Shown piece by piece: positions 60,976 through 64,000 of a DNA stretch of 64,000 nucleotides (its first letter is position 1; the number at the start of each line of letters is the position of its first letter). A model generated the notes under the pieces. That model was given only the letters and a program-made list of their open reading frames with translations. It searched no databases and had not been told where the DNA came from. Origin of the DNA: Trebonia sp050013875. Its GTDB lineage: Bacteria; Actinomycetota; Actinomycetes; Streptosporangiales; Streptosporangiaceae. Made by a program: the position numbers and the translations under genes. The DNA is taken from the NCBI GenBank assembly GCA_050013875.1, contig JBEKEK010000012.1, positions 21,112 through 85,111 on the forward strand. Reading direction: 5' to 3'.

Positions 60976-61785
60976 TCACGCGCTGAACGGCATGCGCACG
61001 GTGATGGTGTCGGGGAACCAATGGGCACCGCCCTGGTGCTGCGGCGCACCGCACACCGTCTGCAGGTACCTCATCGGAGGGCCAAAGCCACCGAGCGTGT
61101 CGTTCACTGGGAATCCGTAGCTGTCGCGTATGACATAGCGGAGGGTGCCGGTGTACTTCCCTTTCTTGCGGGTGCCGCTCCCGGTCACGGTCAGGCCCTG
61201 AGTGCCGCGGAATGCCCAGTACAGGTCGCTGGACGTTGACCCGAAATCCACCGTAGGCAGCTGCGCGGCCGACAGCCGCACCCGGGTGATCCCGTGCTTC
61301 AACTGGAGCACGATTTCCGACCGCACTTCGGTGTTCACGGCCTGGAACTCGCTGCTCGCGGCCGCCTTGTCTGAGATCACCGAGCCAATGCCGAAGTTGA
61401 CCTCGGCGCCTGTCCCCTTGAGGAAGTGCGTCAGCAGGTTCGCCGCGGTGGGAAAGTTCTCCAGGATGAACCCGTCGGCTATCTCGTTCCCCAGCGCCTT
61501 GTCGGACTCCAATCGCGAGCTGTCGCAGGTGGCGTTCGGAGTCGCCGCATTGGTGTCCTGGCTGCCGTTTACCTGTACCTGGTTATTGCCGGTGACGGTG
61601 AACACGTCAGCGGGATGGGCGGTGTGGCTGGGGCTAGGGCTAGGGCTGCGTGCGACCGCGGATGGCGGCGGGGGCCCGGTGGCGGGCGGCGTCGCGGAAC
61701 ACGATGCCGTCAGCGCCATGATCACCCACAGGGACGCGACGCCAACGAGCCTTCTCCTGGCCGGCCTCTCTCGCAGGGGTCGCAT
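60976..61785 (-). CDS. putative lipoprotein of unknown function
   Basis: A 269-residue exported protein. After RRRLVGVASLWVIMALTASC a lipobox (L-T-A-S-C) is clear, followed by a Pro/Ser linker to about residue 55. The rest (DVFTVTGNNQVQVNGSQDTNAATPNATCDSSRLESDKALGNEIADGFILENF..., YWAFRGTQGLTVTGSGTRKKGKYTGTLRYVIRDSYGFPVNDTLGGFGPPMRYLQTVCG) contains two cysteines and a D-S-Y-G-F motif. I do not know this family. It is convergent with the SnoaL-like gene, 29 bp away. Confidence 0.7.
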   Translation of the reverse strand: MRPLRERPARRRLVGVASLWVIMALTASCSATPPATGPPPPSAVARSPSPSPSHTAHPADVFTVTGNNQVQVNGSQDTNAATPNATCDSSRLESDKALGNEIADGFILENFPTAANLLTHFLKGTGAEVNFGIGSVISDKAAASSEFQAVNTEVRSEIVLQLKHGITRVRLSAAQLPTVDFGSTSSDLYWAFRGTQGLTVTGSGTRKKGKYTGTLRYVIRDSYGFPVNDTLGGFGPPMRYLQTVCGAPQHQGGAHWFPDTITVRMPFSA

Positions 61786-61841
61786 GGCTCAAGCATGCCA
61801 CGGACGGTGACGCCGCCTTCGGCGTCGCCGGGCATCGGCGA

Positions 61842-62411
61842 TCAGCCGCGCTTAAGACCGCCGATGCCCAGCGACGCGTCGCTGGCGGCCGACGTGCCCC
61901 GCTCCGCCTGGCTGACATAGGTGGCGGGGTCCTTGTCCACCGGCTGGACACCCGCGAAGTTCCGCGCCTCGTAAGCGGCGAAGGCCACGGCCAGGTCATG
62001 GCGCTGCTGCAGCCCGGCCAGGCGGCGGAAGTCAGTCAGGCCCTCGCGTTCCTCTTCGCCCATGTGATCGCTGTTGGCCAGATTGGCCCCGGCGACCGCC
62101 TCGTACCAGGCGTCGCTGCCGACCGCGTGCCGCGCGACCTCCGCGACCGCATCCCGGATGTCGTTGTGGTCGTGAATGGCGTCGAGGGTCTCATCCTCCA
62201 CCCCCGCCGTCCGTTTCGCGGCGATGCCCACTCGCAGCAGTGCGGGGTAGAAGAACTCCTCCTCGGCCGCCGCGTGCAGCTCGAGGAAGGCGGCCAGCCG
62301 CCCCCACACAACCGACAGCGCTGCGACGTCAGACCGGTTGATCTGCTCGATGATCGCGAACAGCCGACGCTGCTCATGATGATCGTCAAGGATCAGCTGG
62401 GTGATGTCCAC
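61842..62411 (-). CDS. hemerythrin-like HHE-domain protein
   Basis: A 189-residue four-helix bundle protein with the hemerythrin motif: DDHHEQRRLFAIIEQI (H-H), LAAFLELHAAAEEEFFYPALL (H...E), IHDHNDIRDAV (H-D-H), and NSDHMGEEEREGLTDF (H-x-x-x-E). These His and Glu/Asp residues bind a di-iron centre that senses or carries oxygen or NO. The GTG at 62411 follows GGAGGGCTC and is preferable to a longer frame. It may take part in the redox and stress functions of this region. Confidence 0.85.
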   Translation of the reverse strand: MDITQLILDDHHEQRRLFAIIEQINRSDVAALSVVWGRLAAFLELHAAAEEEFFYPALLRVGIAAKRTAGVEDETLDAIHDHNDIRDAVAEVARHAVGSDAWYEAVAGANLANSDHMGEEEREGLTDFRRLAGLQQRHDLAVAFAAYEARNFAGVQPVDKDPATYVSQAERGTSAASDASLGIGGLKRG

Positions 62412-62779
62412 GAGCCCTCCGACTGCACAGACTAAGGCGACACACTGGCCACAGGCTGGCACTCATGCTACCCGTGCAGGCTGCTACGGCGCCTTAGGCG
62501 CGAAGGTCGGCGCCGGCTTGGTGACCGGCACCCACGAGGGCACCGTGTCGTTGTTGAGCACGACAGGTTTCAAAGTCATGACGCCCATGTTGCCGTCTTT
62601 CGGCGGCGCACCGGTCAGGAACGCCTAGAACAGCGCCGCCCCCTGCGGCATCGCGTCCGGATAGATGATGCCGCCCGGACTGACTCAGCCTGGCGTCCGG
62701 GAAAGCAATTCGGATCCTTATCGTGTGTACTTGGGGGCGCTCCGCGACCCGGACTGCACACGATCCTGGCATGGGCGGC
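62412..62779. other. non-coding region with possible protein remnant
   Basis: About 370 bp before the second AhpD-like gene. On the minus strand at 62484-62628 a frame reads NMGVMTLKPVVLNNDTVPSWVPVTKP and ends at a stop without a start or a family; it may be a gene remnant. Otherwise I see nothing supported. Confidence 0.3.
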
Positions 62780-62806
62780 GGTCACATACGGGCGGCCGGT
62801 TACGTC
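62780..62806 (+). promoter_or_regulatory. ECF41-type promoter of the second AhpD-like gene
   Basis: GGTCACA (62780-62786), exactly 16 bases, then CGTC (62803-62806): one mismatch to TGTCACA-N16-CGTC. It lies 38 bp upstream of the ATG at 62844 and in the right direction. Confidence 0.65.
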
Positions 62807-62843
62807 AGTGTGGTGTCAGCACATCAAAGTCGAGGAGATCACC

Positions 62844-63317
62844 ATGGACGCCCGTTTCCACTACTACGGCAACCAGCTCGGTGCGAAGTTCCAGCAGGCC
62901 ATCGGCACCGCGGGCAAGGTCGTGGCAGATTCGGCCCTGCCGGCAGGGACCCAGTTCCTTTGCATGATCCGCGCCAGCCAGATCAACGGCTGCGGCTTCT
63001 GCACCGACATGCACACCAAGGACGCCGCTCACGCGGGCGAAACCGCGGTCCGACTCAACCTGATCGCGGCCTGGCGGGAAGCGACCGTCTTCACCGACGC
63101 CGAGCGGGCGGCCCTGGAACTGACCGAGCAGGGCACCAGAATCGCCGACGCGGCCGGCGGCGTCAGCGACGAGGCCTGGGCCAACGCCGCCAAGCACTAT
63201 GACGAGGACCAACTCGCAGCCCTCGTCTCGCTCATCGCCATCATCAACCTCTACAACCGCATCAACGTCATCACCCAGCAGCCCGCGGGTCACTATCAGC
63301 CTGGCCAGTGGGCGTAG
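62844..63317 (+). CDS. AhpD/carboxymuconolactone decarboxylase-like peroxidase, paralogue
   Basis: A 157-residue CMD/AhpD protein closely resembling the one at 36555: SQINGCGFCTDMHTKDAAHAGETAVRLNLIAAWREATVFTDAERAALELTEQGTRIADA. The redox motif is CGFC. It probably reduces organic peroxides. The ATG at 62844 is preceded by GAGGAGATCACC. A promoter of ECF41 type lies upstream, so the sigma factor at 35449 probably controls both copies. Confidence 0.9.
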   Translation: MDARFHYYGNQLGAKFQQAIGTAGKVVADSALPAGTQFLCMIRASQINGCGFCTDMHTKDAAHAGETAVRLNLIAAWREATVFTDAERAALELTEQGTRIADAAGGVSDEAWANAAKHYDEDQLAALVSLIAIINLYNRINVITQQPAGHYQPGQWA

Positions 63318-63365
63318 CTCCGGTACCCAACTGCGCAGTTACGTGGCGGCCAGGAAAGGGCAGGC

Positions 63366-63479
63366 GTGGTGGACACCGACCACGCCGGAGACCGCGTGAT
63401 CAGCGCGCTTGACGCGCTCAACGAGCGCAGGGAGGATCAGTCCGCGCCTTACTGGGCGGGCTACCTGGCGCGGCGCTAG
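63366..63479 (+). CDS. possible 37-residue small protein
   Basis: Short ORF with GTG-GTG start and AAAGGGCAG upstream. It encodes a charged, high-GC-codon peptide (VVDTDHAGDRVISALDALNERREDQ...) with no recognised family. It could be a remnant rather than a gene. The rest of 63318-63629 holds nothing I can support. Confidence 0.3.
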   Translation: MVDTDHAGDRVISALDALNERREDQSAPYWAGYLARR

Positions 63480-63629
63480 AGGGCATAATCTCCGACCTGC
63501 GGGCGGGTGCCTGATGGCGCCGCTACGGCTGCGCGGCTAACCCAACGCCGCCCGGCCGGTGACGACGGCAAAGGGCGGGCCCGGAAAACGGTTCGACGGC
63601 TTTGCGAAGTCCTGGCACAGTGGCGCACC

Positions 63630-64000
63630 ATGGCCATCCGTCCCGACCTGATCAGCGCCGGCGCCTCGTACGGTGAGCTGGCCTGGGTCTGGGGCCAGGG
63701 CCGCGCCGCCTACGGCGCGTCCTGGCCGCGTCGGCTGTGGTTCTCCGATGACGGACTGGTGGCGTGGGCCTGGGCCTTTCTCCCGCGCCAGGTGCGACGC
63801 AGCGACGGGTCGGTCAACAACGTCACCGGGGCCTCCCTGAGTTACCAGGTCCATCCCGCCCGCACCGAACTGGTCGACGACCCAGCTCAACGAGCGGGAC
63901 CTCACCGATGTGGAGCAGCCGGAGCTGCCGGCCGGGTTCCGGTTCCGCACCGCCGACGAGACTGGGCCGGAGGCCGCGGTCCGGGCTCATGTCGATGCCT
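63630..64000 (+). pseudogene. GNAT-type acetyltransferase gene with internal deletion, 3' end outside the window
   Basis: From ATG 63630: MAIRPDLISAGASYGELAWVWGQGRAAYGASWPRRLWFSDDGLVAWAWAFLPRQVRRSDGS...SLSYQVHPARTELVDD, the N-terminal half of an actinobacterial GNAT protein. One frame over, from 63880: TQLNERDLTDVEQPELPAGFRFRTADETGPEAAVRAHVDA, the start of its second half. The junction is at GACGACCCAGC. About 45-50 residues of the expected linker are missing and the frame changes, so the gene is broken, unless a sequencing error is present. Confidence 0.6.

Overview
This 64 kb window is high-GC DNA (codon third positions are mostly G or C) from an actinobacterium. Mycothione reductase, an F420-type PPOX protein, a DUF574 methyltransferase, an ECF41 sigma factor, an ANTAR regulator, secreted plant-polysaccharide hydrolases and FxSxx-type peptide-maturation genes all fit a soil-dwelling, probably filamentous Actinomycetota. 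I cannot name the genus. I saw no rRNA, tRNA, CRISPR array, integrase or complete insertion sequence. Coding density is high, with many GTG starts, 4-bp ATGA/GTGA overlaps and several likely leaderless genes.

Layout. 0-7.5 kb: VOC protein, secreted GH12 glucanase, TDT transporter, SnoaL-like protein, a membrane protein fused to a universal-stress domain facing its TetR regulator over three operator copies, an F420-type oxidoreductase and an amidohydrolase. 7.5-18.3 kb: the most interesting block, a variant FxSxx-COOH ribosomal-peptide system. It has a 50-residue precursor ending F-N-N-Y-I, two STAND NTPases (nSTAND1-TPR and FxsT) on either side of it, an HExxH protein overlapping a radical SAM/SPASM FxsB-type maturase, a relic of a second FxsT, and an MFS exporter with an in-frame 45-bp tandem repeat. 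18.5-20.3 kb: a MOSC-ferredoxin reductase-2Fe2S fusion. 20.3-26.9 kb: a TerY-P type phospho-signalling operon (VWA, PP2C, kinase) followed by DUF4407, an unknown protein and a previously uncalled 38-residue secreted or membrane peptide. 27-35.4 kb: metabolic genes (luciferase-like monooxygenase, NUDIX, nitroreductase, MetV/MetF-like protein with a methyltransferase, Gfo/Idh/MocA with sugar epimerase and a C39-like protein). 35.4-37 kb: ECF41 sigma factor and a CGWC alkylhydroperoxidase, each behind an ECF41-type promoter. 37-42 kb: PAP2 membrane protein, mycothione reductase, DHA2 exporter, transglutaminase. 42-46 kb: partner-switch and two-component-like regulators (HATPase, STAS, GAF-ANTAR) among gene relics. 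46-57 kb: second GH12, alkylsulfatase, DUF574 methyltransferase, lipoprotein, AidB-like dehydrogenase, and two tandem clan GH-A secreted hydrolases. 57.5-64 kb: overlapping msrB-msrA, an alpha/beta hydrolase, an intergenic repeat cluster, a TetR/SnoaL pair with two palindromic operators, lipoprotein, hemerythrin, a second alkylhydroperoxidase with its own ECF41-type promoter, and a broken acetyltransferase.

Three themes connect the genes: oxidative and redox defence (ECF41 with two AhpD-like proteins, MsrA/B, mycothione reductase, F420 and nitroreductase proteins), plant-polysaccharide degradation (two GH12, two GH-A), and NTPase-linked signalling with a modified peptide. At least five genes are internally deleted or frameshifted relics, which points to active decay of paralogues, or to assembly errors that should be excluded.
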